This document shows positions 1 to 8,099 of a stretch of 58,284 bases of DNA, piece by piece. The position numbers and the translations under genes are program-made. The notes under the pieces are model-generated. The model saw only the letters and a list, made by a program, of their open reading frames with translations, was not told where the DNA came from and did not search any database. The number at the start of each line of letters is the position of its first letter. Position 1 is the first letter of the stretch. Source of the DNA: Dyella lipolytica (GTDB lineage Bacteria > Pseudomonadota > Gammaproteobacteria > Xanthomonadales > Rhodanobacteraceae); the NCBI RefSeq assembly GCF_030160075.1, contig NZ_BSNQ01000009.1, positions 1 to 58,284 of the forward strand, given 5' to 3'.

Positions 1-1
1 C

Positions 2-187
2 AACGATGCTCCATCGAAAGCAAAACTGCGTCGTGTAATTTATCGAATTCGCTCATATCTATTTGACGATAGGCAGGTGGGCTTCTGGCGATTCATTCGG
101 CACCCGATTGCCATTGATATCGAGACGTTGATCGCTCGGATCATTGACATGCGCGTGAGGTGGCTCAGCGCCTGGGTGAGAAAGTAG
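2..187 (+). CDS. C-terminal end of an unrecognised protein (truncated by window edge)
   Basis: An open frame enters from the left edge and runs 61 codons to a TAG at 185-187. The translation has a normal protein composition, with Arg/Ile/Trp-rich helices such as RVIYRIRSYLF and FWRFIRHPIAIDIE, and would form the C-terminus of a basic, partly amphipathic protein. I do not recognise the family. The stop lies about 6 bp before the REPIN-like repeat, which fits an element inserted just behind a gene. A 61-codon open stretch can also arise by chance, so this is tentative; sequence left of the window would settle it. Confidence 0.4.
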   Translation, partial: NDAPSKAKLRRVIYRIRSYLFDDRQVGFWRFIRHPIAIDIETLIARIIDMRVRWLSAWVRK

Positions 188-192
188 AGGAA

Positions 193-262
193 AAAAGGGG
201 TCAGAGCCTTTTTCCGAAGATTCGACCGCATAGGTGACCTAGAAAGTGTTCTGACCCCTTTT
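193..262. repeat. REPIN-like inverted repeat (two GGGGTCAGA REP units)
   Basis: A 13-bp perfect inverted repeat, AAAAGGGGTCAGA at 193-205 and TCTGACCCCTTTT at 250-262, encloses 44 bp. Two REP units facing each other, next to a piece of a REP-associated tyrosine transposase, is the known layout of a REPIN. The same TCTGACCCCTTTTT motif recurs at 472-485 and 515-528, and in shortened form near 539-548. Confidence 0.65.
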
Positions 263-276
263 CGCCTATAGCCCTG

Positions 277-471
277 GGTACAACACCCGATGCCAGACAG
301 GCTGTTTATAGAGATTTGTTCAAGCACGCCATTGGCGACGACATGCTTGATGAGATTCGCGCGCACGTGCAACAACAGCGCGCACTATGCTCTCATCGAT
401 TTCAGGCCGCTATCGAGACGGAACTCGGACGTGTCGCTCGGGTTCGTCCTCACGGCCGGCCGAAAAAGTAG
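277..471 (+). pseudogene. RAYT (REP-associated Y1 transposase), C-terminal fragment
   Basis: Reading from about 277 to the TAG at 469-471 gives a peptide of about 64 residues containing YRDLFKHAIGDDMLDEIRA, VQQQRALCSHRF and a C-terminal RVRPHGRPKK. This is the characteristic C-terminal tail of TnpA_REP/RAYT single-strand transposases of the Y1 (HUH) superfamily, which in bacteria mobilise or maintain REP elements. The catalytic HUH and Tyr domains are missing. The frame is only open from 238, and the recognisable homology starts next to the REPIN at 193-262, as if the N-terminal part had been deleted. It is a non-functional remnant. Confidence 0.75.
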
Positions 472-533
472 TCTGACCCCTTTTTCTCCTCCTCACGGCC
501 GGCCGAAAAAGTAGTCTGACCCCTTTTTCTCCT
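448..533. repeat. 43-bp perfect tandem duplication
   Basis: The 43 bases at 448-490 (beginning CCTCACGGCCGGCCG and ending in CTGACCCCTTTTTCTCCT) are repeated immediately at 491-533. The unit contains the last codons and stop of the RAYT remnant plus one REP-type GTCTGACCCC motif. It looks like a replication-slippage or REP-mediated duplication at the element's edge. Confidence 0.85.
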
Positions 534-581
534 TTTTCTAGACCCCTTTTTTTTACTTTTTCATATACGGAATCCCGTTAT

Positions 582-935
582 TTATTCAACATTCTTGAAC
601 ACCACCATGTCTACCAAAATCTTGGCCCCCAAGGTGTTCTTAATCGCAAGTAGGAGTGTTTCATATTTTTTTGCGTAGGCGTCAGAAGCAGCACCAAGCT
701 TTGGCGTTGAATGCACACATATTTGATGAATATCTTCATACTCAACTGGGCCCGAGCCAAACCCGGGGTCCTTTAGTCCCTTATCGGTGATCCGATCGGT
801 ACTTGTGGGAACCCATTCCTGATATTCCGTCTGGTCGCCAACGTATTTAACCGATACCCATAAGGGTGGTCCCTCGCCAGATTGCTCAGCATTGCACATT
901 GCTTCAATGAAGCTTTTGATCGCACTTTTAGACAC
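582..935 (-). CDS. Putative immunity protein for the RHS toxin tip
   Basis: A 117-residue acidic cytosolic protein with no signal peptide, membrane segment or family I recognise. It starts with GTG (933-935), preceded by an AGAGGA ribosome-binding site that overlaps the RHS stop codon, so the two genes lie 3 bp apart and are probably co-translated. A small orphan gene directly behind an RHS C-terminus is the classical position of a cognate immunity gene that neutralises the variable toxin tip. The base composition is visibly more AT-rich than the rest of the window, which fits horizontal acquisition together with the tip. The function is inferred from context only. Confidence 0.6.
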   Translation of the reverse strand: MSKSAIKSFIEAMCNAEQSGEGPPLWVSVKYVGDQTEYQEWVPTSTDRITDKGLKDPGFGSGPVEYEDIHQICVHSTPKLGAASDAYAKKYETLLLAIKNTLGAKILVDMVVFKNVE

Positions 936-938
936 GGA

Positions 939-3900
939 TCATGTTCCTCTTTTGTAAGGAAAAATCATCTCTTTTCCTTGCGCATTGACCGAATGGAAAT
1001 GTGGGCAATGGTGATGGCTTGGATAGTCATCACCTACCTGGTCCGGATGTCCATCAGGGTGATTCATTACTCGCGCAGGTGAGTTGGGACTTTCGTACCC
1101 GTAATTGTTGCCACCATTTTGCCTAACGTATGTGTAATTCGGTCCACCTCGACCACGATATTGACTCCACGGAATTGGATTTCCTTCATCACCGATGCCC
1201 ATACCAGCCCAAGCGAGGGCTTTGAGATAGGCTTCAAACCGCGTGTCTGGACCGCAGCCACAGTCCCCATTTTGGTTCTCATCTCCCGTCAGTGCAGTAG
1301 CTGCTATTCCGATCGCAACGCCACCTACTGCTGCTGCGACCTTGGCCCCACCGGCACTTGCACCTTCTGCTCCCGCTCCTGTCCCTGCCGCCGCGCTTTC
1401 TGGAAGCATGCCTGCCGCGGCGCAAGTCGCAGCAGCGGCTGAGTTTAAGCAGGATTCTTGAAGACCAAGCGGATCGCTGTAGCTCAGAGGATTGCCACCG
1501 ACGTAGTCATAGGTATTTGGTCCGCCACTTAGGCCAATTGGATCACTCTCAATATATCTGCCCGTGGTTGAATCAAAGTCTCGATTCACGTTGCTATTAA
1601 GCCCCGTCTCGGCATCTGCGTACTGCCCCGGAAACCGTAGGTTGTATGTATAGCCGCTTGAAGCTGGAGCTAATTCGCCCCACGGATTGCCCTGATAGGT
1701 AAGCTGCCACTCGGTGATACCGCTGCTGTTGGCGATAACTCTGGGCGTGCCGAGCTCATCGGCCGTCACATAAGCCAGTGTGCTGGTCGTGCCTGACGTA
1801 TCCACATTGGCGACGGGGATGCCATCCATCCAAATGTAGTCGCGGTTGGTCGCGCCGTACTCACCTAGTATCTGGCTGGCTTCGTTGTAATCGTAGCGTT
1901 CCGCGTTGGAGCTAGTGATCTTCTGAATACGCTGGTCAAAAGCGTTGTACGTGTAGTTCGCAATAGTGTTGCCACCGAGCTGTGCCAGCGTCATTCGATT
2001 GCGGTTGCTGTACCCGAAACCGTACGTGCTACCTGTTTCGGTGATGGCGGTCGTGTTGCCATCCGCATCCACGCTGCGTACCGCGTTGCCCGTAGCATTG
2101 AGCTGATGCGTTCCTGTGTTGTAGGTGTATGTGCCCGTCGCGATGCCACTACCGGTTTTGCTAAGACGGTCACCCGTTGGGTTGTACGTGACGCTTTCGA
2201 GGATGCTACCGCCCGCCTCGGTCACGCTGAGCAACCGATACAGTGGATCGTACGCATAGGTCTCGGTGGCTGGATTCGCACCCGGCGCATTGCCGATGGC
2301 CGTGATGTCGCCCATCGCATCTCTGGCGACATGCAGATTGAACGCCGGACTGGTCAGATCGGTGAGCCGGTAGTTCGCATCGTAGATGCGCGTGACTTGC
2401 TGCCCATTACCCAGTGTGTAACCACTCACAGGTCCGAACGGCTGATAGGTGACACCGCTCACCGCCGTGCTGGCCGTGCCGTTAACTGGCGTGAGGCTGA
2501 TGCTCTGGATGCGCCCGTCGCCATCACGCGTGTAGCTGACCAAGGTTCCGCTCGGATACACGATGCCGCTCAGTCGTCCCGCTTGAGTAATGGAGTAACC
2601 GGTGGTGTCGGTGTTTGTTGCCGTGATCTGCTGCTTCTGGATCACGTTGCCGCGTGCGTCATAGCAGTACACAGTGGTGACCGTGGCTTCGATGATGCGG
2701 GTCAGTCGTCCGACCGGATAGCTGGTGCTGCAGTTGGTGGTGCTGTTTTGATCGTCGTAGCTGTATGTGACGTTCTGCGTGCTATCCGGATAGCTGGTAG
2801 TGCTCAGCCGATCCAGCGCATCGTAGGTGTTGGTGGCGACGATGCCCTTGGCGTCGGTCTTGGTCAGCACGTTACCGGCCGCATCGAACGTGCGGTTCGT
2901 GGTGCCGGTGTCGGGGCTGACTTGGCCGGTCGCGTCGCTGAGGCCGTCGTAGCTATAGGTCGTGTTGAGGTTGCTGGGATCGGTGACCTGGGTCAGGCGG
3001 TCCAGGCTGTCGTAGCCGTATGCCGTGGTGGTGTTCTTGGTGTTGGGATCGGTGCCGTTGTAGTTGTCCAGGGTTTGCACCAGGCGGTTCAAGGCGTCGT
3101 AACCCAGCTGGCGCTGGATGCCTAAGGCATCGCTGCTTTGGATCAGGTTGCCGTTGGCGTCGTAGCTGCTGCTGGCGGTGGCGTTGAAGACGGTGTGGCT
3201 GAGGCCGTCGACCACGCTGGTGAGTTGGCCCAGGGGGTTGAAGGTGCGGGTGAGGCTTTTATGGACGGTGCCGCTGGCGTCATAGACCTGTTCGCCGGTT
3301 TTGTCGCCGGCGGCATCGAGGGTGTATTGCACGTAGTTGCCCAGCGCATCGGTGATCTTGGTGAGGCGATGGGCGGTGTCGTAGCCGTAGGTGGTGGTGA
3401 CGCCGTCGGGATCGGTGACGGTTTGTACGGCGCCGTAGGGGGTGTAGGTGAAACGGGTGATCGCGCCGCCGACGGTGCGCGAGACGAGCCAGCCGCGCGG
3501 GGTGTAGGTCATGTCGGTGTTGATGCCGTTCGCGTCGGTGATACGCGTGATGCGGCCGTTGCCATCGTAGGAGGCGATGGTGGTGACGTGGCCTAAGGCA
3601 TCGGTGACTTGATACAGATCGCCGGGCTGATAGCAGGCGGCGCCGGGGGTGCCGCAGTTCACGGCACTGCTACTGGTGTAGTAGGTGTAGGTGGTGGTTT
3701 GCGTCAGATCGGTGCGAGAGCCCGTCGCAGACAGCATCAAGCCAACCAGCGGGCAACCGGTGCCGACGGTGGTGCAATAGGTGTAGGTGTTGCGGCGGAC
3801 GCCGGCGGGAACGGTGCCGGTGTTGCTGCATGCATAGCCTGATGCAGCACTGTTGGTCGGATCGATGTCGCAGCGAGCGAGCGTTTGTCCGGTGGTGCTG

Positions 3901-5573
3901 TAAACCCATTGTGTGTTGCTGACGACGGTACTGCTGGCGTTGCTGACGGTGCGTGTCAGCGGCACGCGTAATGTGGTGTTCCAAGTGAGCACTGTCGTGC
4001 GCTGATTGGACGTACCAGAAGCATCGATCTGCTGATCCAACAGGCCGTTCGCGTCGTACGTGGTGGCCGTAACGTTGCCGTTGAAGTCGGTGGTCGACGC
4101 GGGATAACCATTGGCATCATACGTACGCGTTTGCCAGTCCTGCCCACACTGGGTGCCGCACGGCTGGTTGACGCTGGCGATGGCGGACATGCCTGTCGTG
4201 TAACTGAATTGCAGGGTCACGCTGCTGCCTAGCGGGTACGCCACGGCGGCAGAGCCGTCGCTGTTATACGTCACGCTGGTGGTGCCGACGTTGCCCGCAA
4301 AGCCGCTGGACGTACTCTGTCCGCTGCTGTTGTAACTGGTGTTGGCGTAGCGAACGCCGGCTTCATCCACGATGCCCGTCATGCTATTGGGCAGACTTGT
4401 GTTTCCGGTGAGCGAGGGTTCGTTGTAGACATACTGGCGCGTCTTGCCATCCGGATACTGCACCGTGGAAAGATTGCCGCTGGTGTCGTAGGTATAGGTC
4501 AGCGTGCCACCATCCGGCAGGGTGATCTGGCTGACCTGGCTGCTGCTGTTGTAGGTGAATTGCAGCGCACGCCCCTGAGGATCGGTCGCGGTGAGCAGCA
4601 AACCGGCCGCAGGCGCGACGGTGGCGGGTGTCGAGGCCGTGCTGTAGGTGAATATCTCACTTTGACCGGCTTGGTTGGTGACCCCTTGCAGCACGCCATT
4701 CGCATCGTAGTTTTCGTAGTGGCGTGACGCGGCAACAAACAGCGTATAGCCCGTGGCTACGCCATTGCTGTTGTCGGTTTCCGTCAAGAGATCCGGAGAA
4801 CCCAGCGTGGTCGACCACGTTCCGTTGCTTTTGGTGTACTTCACCTGCTTGCCATCCGGGCGAATGACATACACGGTAGGTGTGGGGTTGTTGGCGATCG
4901 CGATTTGTAAAAAGCGGTCAAAGCTGTGGCGCCACTGCAGCCCGATATGCGCGGGGTACGTCCCGCTGCTGTTGTAGAAGCGACGTAACGTCAACCAAGG
5001 CGAATCGGCATAATCCTCATCTTCGAGATATTTATTGCCGGTCGCGGCGTTAATGGGATCGCCTACGTTCGGGCTACCACCAGAGCTTCCCTGGCTACCA
5101 AGGCCAGCGTCATGGAGCGTGCCAGTGCCAGCATTGGCAGGCGCGTCATAGGAGCAGGTGTATTCGGCTAGGTTGAAATACGCGTACGAAGAGCCGTTAA
5201 AATAAAAATCCCGGATCATTACAGTCACTGGGGGACCCGACCAAGGAAGGGTGGTGCAATAGCTTGGACGACCGTAGTCATATGCCAGGCAGTCCGAATC
5301 GGGGTTGGTTAAATTCCATTGGATGGCGGCGCAGCCCGCCGCATTGGCGTGAACCAGCCCGGGAAAGGTCAAGACGCCCAGCAACATCATCACGCCGGAG
5401 TAGCGCTGCTTTCTGGAAAGCACAGAAGAGGATGGGGAGACGCGGCGAGGGCCACTGCGGGCAGATCGCGTCGACAGGCGATGCGACGTGAGCCATGCCC
5501 ACACGTTCAGCGACATGACCCGCAAGCCCAAGACCCTATCTAACACGCGATGAGCGCGATCGGCGACATCCAT
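939..5573 (-). CDS. Secreted RHS-repeat protein with C-terminal toxin-like tip
   Basis: A 1544-residue polymorphic-toxin-type protein. The ATG at 5571-5573 has a GGGGGA ribosome-binding site 7 nt upstream. A basic N-terminus leads to a hydrophobic signal segment at about residues 60-77 (MMLLGVLTFPGLVHA), so Sec export is likely. A DUF6531-like block (NVGDPINAATGNKYLEDEDY) follows at about 170-200, then dozens of YD/RHS repeats (YDxxGxxxxxxD). The core closes with the conserved RYIESDPIGLSGGPNTY and DPLGL, ending at residue 1371. The remaining 173 residues form the variable tip: an Ala/Gly-rich hydrophobic helix, Cys and Gly turns, then a His-rich end (HPDGHPDQ and HHHCPHFH at about 1505-1527). 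RHS cores form a shell that encloses and autocleaves the tip; the tip's activity is unknown to me. No VgrG or PAAR gene is nearby. Confidence 0.85.
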   Translation of the reverse strand: MDVADRAHRVLDRVLGLRVMSLNVWAWLTSHRLSTRSARSGPRRVSPSSSVLSRKQRYSGVMMLLGVLTFPGLVHANAAGCAAIQWNLTNPDSDCLAYDYGRPSYCTTLPWSGPPVTVMIRDFYFNGSSYAYFNLAEYTCSYDAPANAGTGTLHDAGLGSQGSSGGSPNVGDPINAATGNKYLEDEDYADSPWLTLRRFYNSSGTYPAHIGLQWRHSFDRFLQIAIANNPTPTVYVIRPDGKQVKYTKSNGTWSTTLGSPDLLTETDNSNGVATGYTLFVAASRHYENYDANGVLQGVTNQAGQSEIFTYSTASTPATVAPAAGLLLTATDPQGRALQFTYNSSSQVSQITLPDGGTLTYTYDTSGNLSTVQYPDGKTRQYVYNEPSLTGNTSLPNSMTGIVDEAGVRYANTSYNSSGQSTSSGFAGNVGTTSVTYNSDGSAAVAYPLGSSVTLQFSYTTGMSAIASVNQPCGTQCGQDWQTRTYDANGYPASTTDFNGNVTATTYDANGLLDQQIDASGTSNQRTTVLTWNTTLRVPLTRTVSNASSTVVSNTQWVYSTTGQTLARCDIDPTNSAASGYACSNTGTVPAGVRRNTYTYCTTVGTGCPLVGLMLSATGSRTDLTQTTTYTYYTSSSAVNCGTPGAACYQPGDLYQVTDALGHVTTIASYDGNGRITRITDANGINTDMTYTPRGWLVSRTVGGAITRFTYTPYGAVQTVTDPDGVTTTYGYDTAHRLTKITDALGNYVQYTLDAAGDKTGEQVYDASGTVHKSLTRTFNPLGQLTSVVDGLSHTVFNATASSSYDANGNLIQSSDALGIQRQLGYDALNRLVQTLDNYNGTDPNTKNTTTAYGYDSLDRLTQVTDPSNLNTTYSYDGLSDATGQVSPDTGTTNRTFDAAGNVLTKTDAKGIVATNTYDALDRLSTTSYPDSTQNVTYSYDDQNSTTNCSTSYPVGRLTRIIEATVTTVYCYDARGNVIQKQQITATNTDTTGYSITQAGRLSGIVYPSGTLVSYTRDGDGRIQSISLTPVNGTASTAVSGVTYQPFGPVSGYTLGNGQQVTRIYDANYRLTDLTSPAFNLHVARDAMGDITAIGNAPGANPATETYAYDPLYRLLSVTEAGGSILESVTYNPTGDRLSKTGSGIATGTYTYNTGTHQLNATGNAVRSVDADGNTTAITETGSTYGFGYSNRNRMTLAQLGGNTIANYTYNAFDQRIQKITSSNAERYDYNEASQILGEYGATNRDYIWMDGIPVANVDTSGTTSTLAYVTADELGTPRVIANSSGITEWQLTYQGNPWGELAPASSGYTYNLRFPGQYADAETGLNSNVNRDFDSTTGRYIESDPIGLSGGPNTYDYVGGNPLSYSDPLGLQESCLNSAAAATCAAAGMLPESAAAGTGAGAEGASAGGAKVAAAVGGVAIGIAATALTGDENQNGDCGCGPDTRFEAYLKALAWAGMGIGDEGNPIPWSQYRGRGGPNYTYVRQNGGNNYGYESPNSPARVMNHPDGHPDQVGDDYPSHHHCPHFHSVNAQGKEMIFPYKRGT

Positions 5574-5891
5574 TTATTTTCCCCCGTGACATACGACAAA
5601 CCGGTGCAAGATGCGGACCGGTCGATGAGCGATCTGTGATGCCTGTTATAGCAAGCGGCGTCGCGCTTTTCTGTGCATTAATCTGTAAGGATTTTCCTAC
5701 ACGGTCGGCCGCGTGAACGATTCAGGGCCAGGGACAACCCACAGCGCGCTGCAACGAAACGCTTGAACACAAGCACTGCGCATCCGATTGTAAGTACTCA
5801 ACCACGGCACGCAACGCCTTCTAGTCCCCAAGTGCGGCACAACCGTCCTCAGTGGGTGTGCCGCGATAGGGATCATACGAGTACGAACGCG
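5574..5891. other. Non-coding stretch upstream of the RHS gene
   Basis: A 318-bp gap between the RHS start and the 3' end of the next minus-strand gene. It contains a possible extended -10 element on the minus strand (TGCTATAAC, hexamer at 5645-5650) about 70 bp before the RHS start codon, with no good -35. No RNA gene or convincing coding frame is seen. Confidence 0.5.
5645..5650 (-). promoter_or_regulatory. Possible extended -10 element for the RHS gene
   Basis: On the minus strand TGCTATAAC matches the extended -10 consensus TGnTATAAT at all but one position. It lies about 72 bp upstream of the RHS start. A matching -35 hexamer is not evident, so the call is weak. Confidence 0.3.
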
Positions 5892-6224
5892 CTACCCCGC
5901 CGGCTCTTGCCGAAGCGTATCGACGTATTGGCGAAGGAAGTGAATCGCGGCATGCAGGCCGTTGGTTTGCGAGGGGGTGAGTGGCCAATGGCCAGTCTCG
6001 ATTCGCTTGCCGTTGGCTTTGGCACGGTGGAAGGCTTCGCTGTTGCTTAGCAGTTCGCGTATGACGTGGGCTGCTAACGCGGTGCCAGCGAGCTTCGTGA
6101 TGTACGTTTGCCGTGACGCCTTCACCGGGTCCAGAGGAAAGAGTGGACCGTCGAAAGGTGAAGTGGATTTGCGATCGGTGGGAACCGATGGGCGTGCGTG
6201 TGCCGTATGATCTGGCTTAGCCAT
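5892..6224 (-). CDS. Hypothetical protein, 110 residues
   Basis: A small basic protein of unknown family. The ATG at 6222-6224 is preceded by GAGAGAC at a usable distance for a ribosome-binding site. The first 30 residues are Pro/Ser/Thr-rich and probably disordered. Residues 35-105 look like a compact helical domain (QTYITKLAGTALAAHVIREL, then HAAIHFLRQYVDTL). It stands alone between two long gaps. Other frames overlap it on the plus strand, but they have less natural composition and no ribosome-binding site. Function unknown. Confidence 0.5.
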   Translation of the reverse strand: MAKPDHTAHARPSVPTDRKSTSPFDGPLFPLDPVKASRQTYITKLAGTALAAHVIRELLSNSEAFHRAKANGKRIETGHWPLTPSQTNGLHAAIHFLRQYVDTLRQEPAG

Positions 6225-6310
6225 ATCAACTGTCTCTCAGTTGGTTGTGGTTAGCAGGTCGTGGGAGTTGGCGCTCTCACGATCTGCGCTCTCACTGCAT
6301 TGCTGCAATG

Positions 6311-6348
6311 GTCACCGACGTAGCCCTTTGCGAGATGGCGTCGGTGAC
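6311..6348. repeat. 10-bp inverted repeat
   Basis: GTCACCGACG at 6311-6320 is the exact reverse complement of CGTCGGTGAC at 6339-6348, with an 18-nt spacer. It lies in the gap between tldD and the small hypothetical gene. It may be a weak structured RNA element or a binding site; there is no T-run. Confidence 0.4.
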
Positions 6349-6468
6349 GGACCGAACGTAGCAAATACGTTGGCGGTTGTACGTAGGTGTTTCACTAGTC
6401 GCTGCGTGCGATTGAGCTAGCGTTTTTCACGCACTTGCATCGCGCGAGGGTGGGTAACCCCTCCCCAA

Positions 6469-6493
6469 CCCTCCCCTACTTCGCAGGGGAGGG
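6469..6493 (-). terminator. G/C-rich hairpin behind tldD (dispersed-repeat type)
   Basis: CCCTCCCCT at 6469-6477 pairs with AGGGGAGGG at 6485-6493 around a 7-nt loop, about 20 bp beyond the tldD stop. The surrounding CCCCTCCCCAACCCTCCCC is the style of intergenic palindrome that is scattered through many gammaproteobacterial genomes. It could act as a transcript 3'-end stem-loop for tldD, although the U-tract is missing. Confidence 0.5.
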
Positions 6494-6514
6494 GGCTGGT
6501 TCCGGCGAGCTTGA

Positions 6515-7954
6515 TTAAGACGCGGTGCCGCCTACCGTCATGCTGTCTACGCGCAAGGTTGGCTGACCCACACCTACCGGCACGCTCTGACCTTCTTTGC
6601 CGCACACGCCGATGCCTTCATCGAGTGCGAGATCGTTGCCGATCATCGACACGCGCGTCAGCACGTCGGGACCGCTGCCGATCAATGTGGCGCCTTTCAC
6701 CGGCGTGGTGACTTTGCCGTCTTCGATGAGGTAGGCCTCGCTGGCGGAGAACACGAACTTGCCGTTGGTGATATCGACCTGACCGCCAGCGAAGTTCACC
6801 GCGTACAAACCGCGCTTCACGGAGCGGATGATTTCCTGCGGATCGTGCTGACCGGCGAGCATGTAGGTGTTGGTCATGCGCGGCATCGGCAATTGCGCGA
6901 AGGATTCGCGGCGACCGTTGCCGGTGGGTGCCATGCCCATCAGGTGCGCGTTGAGTTTGTCTTGCATGTAGCCCTTGAGGATGCCGTCCTCGATGAGCGT
7001 GGTGCATTCGGTGAGCGTGCCTTCGTCGTCGACGCTGAGCGAACCGCGGCGACCGGGCAAGGTGCCGTCGTCCACGATGGTGACGCCCGGTGCAGCGACG
7101 CGCTGACCGATGCGGCCGGCGAATGCGGAGCTGCCTTTGCGATTGAAGTCACCTTCCAAACCGTGGCCGATGGCTTCGTGCAGCAGCACGCCCGGCCAGC
7201 CCGGACCGAGCACGACGGGCATGGTTCCCGCAGGCGCATCGATAGCGTCGAGGTTGACTAGCGCCTGGCGCACAGCTTCGCTAGCGAAGGCCATCGCGCG
7301 ACCGTTTTCCAGCAGCTCGCGGTAACCGTAGCGACCGCCACCGCCCGCGTAGCCTTGCTCGCGGCGACCGTTCTGTTCGGCGATGACTTGTACGCTCAAG
7401 CGCACTAGCGGGCGCACATCGGCGGCGAGCGTGCCGTCCGAACCGGCAACGAGCACGGTGTCGAGTGTCGCGCTCAGGCTGACGATGACCTGCTTCACGC
7501 GCGGATCGCGGGAGCGTGCATACGCATCCACTTCGCGCAACACGGCGATCTTGTCGGGATTGGGCAAGCTGTCCACCGGATCGATGGCCGGATACAGTGC
7601 TTTCGCGCCATGCAGCGCCAGCGGTTTGCCCGCACCGTTGCCGCCTTGGGCAATCGCACGCGCTGCTTTGGATGCATCGAGCAGTTGCGGCAGTACGATC
7701 TCGTCGGAATAGGCGAAACCGGTTTTCTCTCCGCTGATCGCACGCACACCCACGCCTTGCTCGATGGAATGGCTGCCATCTTTAACGATGCCCTCTTCCA
7801 ACACCCAGGACTCGCTGCGCGAATGCTGGAAGTAGAGATCGGCGGCGTCGATGGAGGGGCCCATCAGCTGGGTGAACACGCGGTCGAGGTCGCCGGTGGC
7901 CAGGCCGCCGGGGGTAAGCAGGCGACTCTCGGCCTGTGCGATCAAGGAATTCAT
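6515..7954 (-). CDS. tldD: TldD zinc metalloprotease
   Basis: A 479-residue TldD/PmbA (TldE) family protein, close to the 481 residues of E. coli TldD. The zinc site is visible: HEAIGH at about 259-264, in the wider context [13 protein letters not shown], and a C-terminal CGKEGQ at about 451 whose Cys is the third ligand in the family. TldD with TldE forms a cytosolic heterodimer that degrades unfolded peptides, matures some RiPP peptides such as microcin B17, and processes CcdA. The partner tldE is not in this window. I chose the internal ATG at 7952-7954 because the family's conserved N-terminus begins there, although an open frame extends to 8149. The ribosome-binding site is poor. It belongs to the conserved rng-yhdP-tldD neighbourhood. 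Confidence 0.92.
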   Translation of the reverse strand: MNSLIAQAESRLLTPGGLATGDLDRVFTQLMGPSIDAADLYFQHSRSESWVLEEGIVKDGSHSIEQGVGVRAISGEKTGFAYSDEIVLPQLLDASKAARAIAQGGNGAGKPLALHGAKALYPAIDPVDSLPNPDKIAVLREVDAYARSRDPRVKQVIVSLSATLDTVLVAGSDGTLAADVRPLVRLSVQVIAEQNGRREQGYAGGGGRYGYRELLENGRAMAFASEAVRQALVNLDAIDAPAGTMPVVLGPGWPGVLLHEAIGHGLEGDFNRKGSSAFAGRIGQRVAAPGVTIVDDGTLPGRRGSLSVDDEGTLTECTTLIEDGILKGYMQDKLNAHLMGMAPTGNGRRESFAQLPMPRMTNTYMLAGQHDPQEIIRSVKRGLYAVNFAGGQVDITNGKFVFSASEAYLIEDGKVTTPVKGATLIGSGPDVLTRVSMIGNDLALDEGIGVCGKEGQSVPVGVGQPTLRVDSMTVGGTAS

Positions 7955-8099
7955 GGAGGGTGGCCAGTCAGTGGGATCGTTAAAGGCAATTTGGGGTCGA
8001 ATGGGACAGTTTAAAACCCGCTCGGGCAAGAGGTCGACGATACCGCTAGGATGGCTTGCCAACGGGTTTCCAGCCCGCCGAATCATGTGAAGGGGCACC

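Noticed and set aside
40-375. 111-codon open frame on the minus strand at the left end
   Set aside because: It runs across the REPIN and antisense to the RAYT tail, with no homology or ribosome-binding site.
448-548. CRISPR-like repeats
   Set aside because: Only two directly adjacent units without spacers; it is a tandem duplication next to REP motifs.
2106-3596. Open frames on the plus strand opposite the RHS gene
   Set aside because: They mirror the regular Gly/Thr/Tyr/Asp repeat codons; low-complexity Val/Gly/Ala strings with no homology.
5763-6210. Plus-strand open frames in the region of the 110-residue hypothetical gene
   Set aside because: They lack a ribosome-binding site and have less natural composition than the minus-strand frame.
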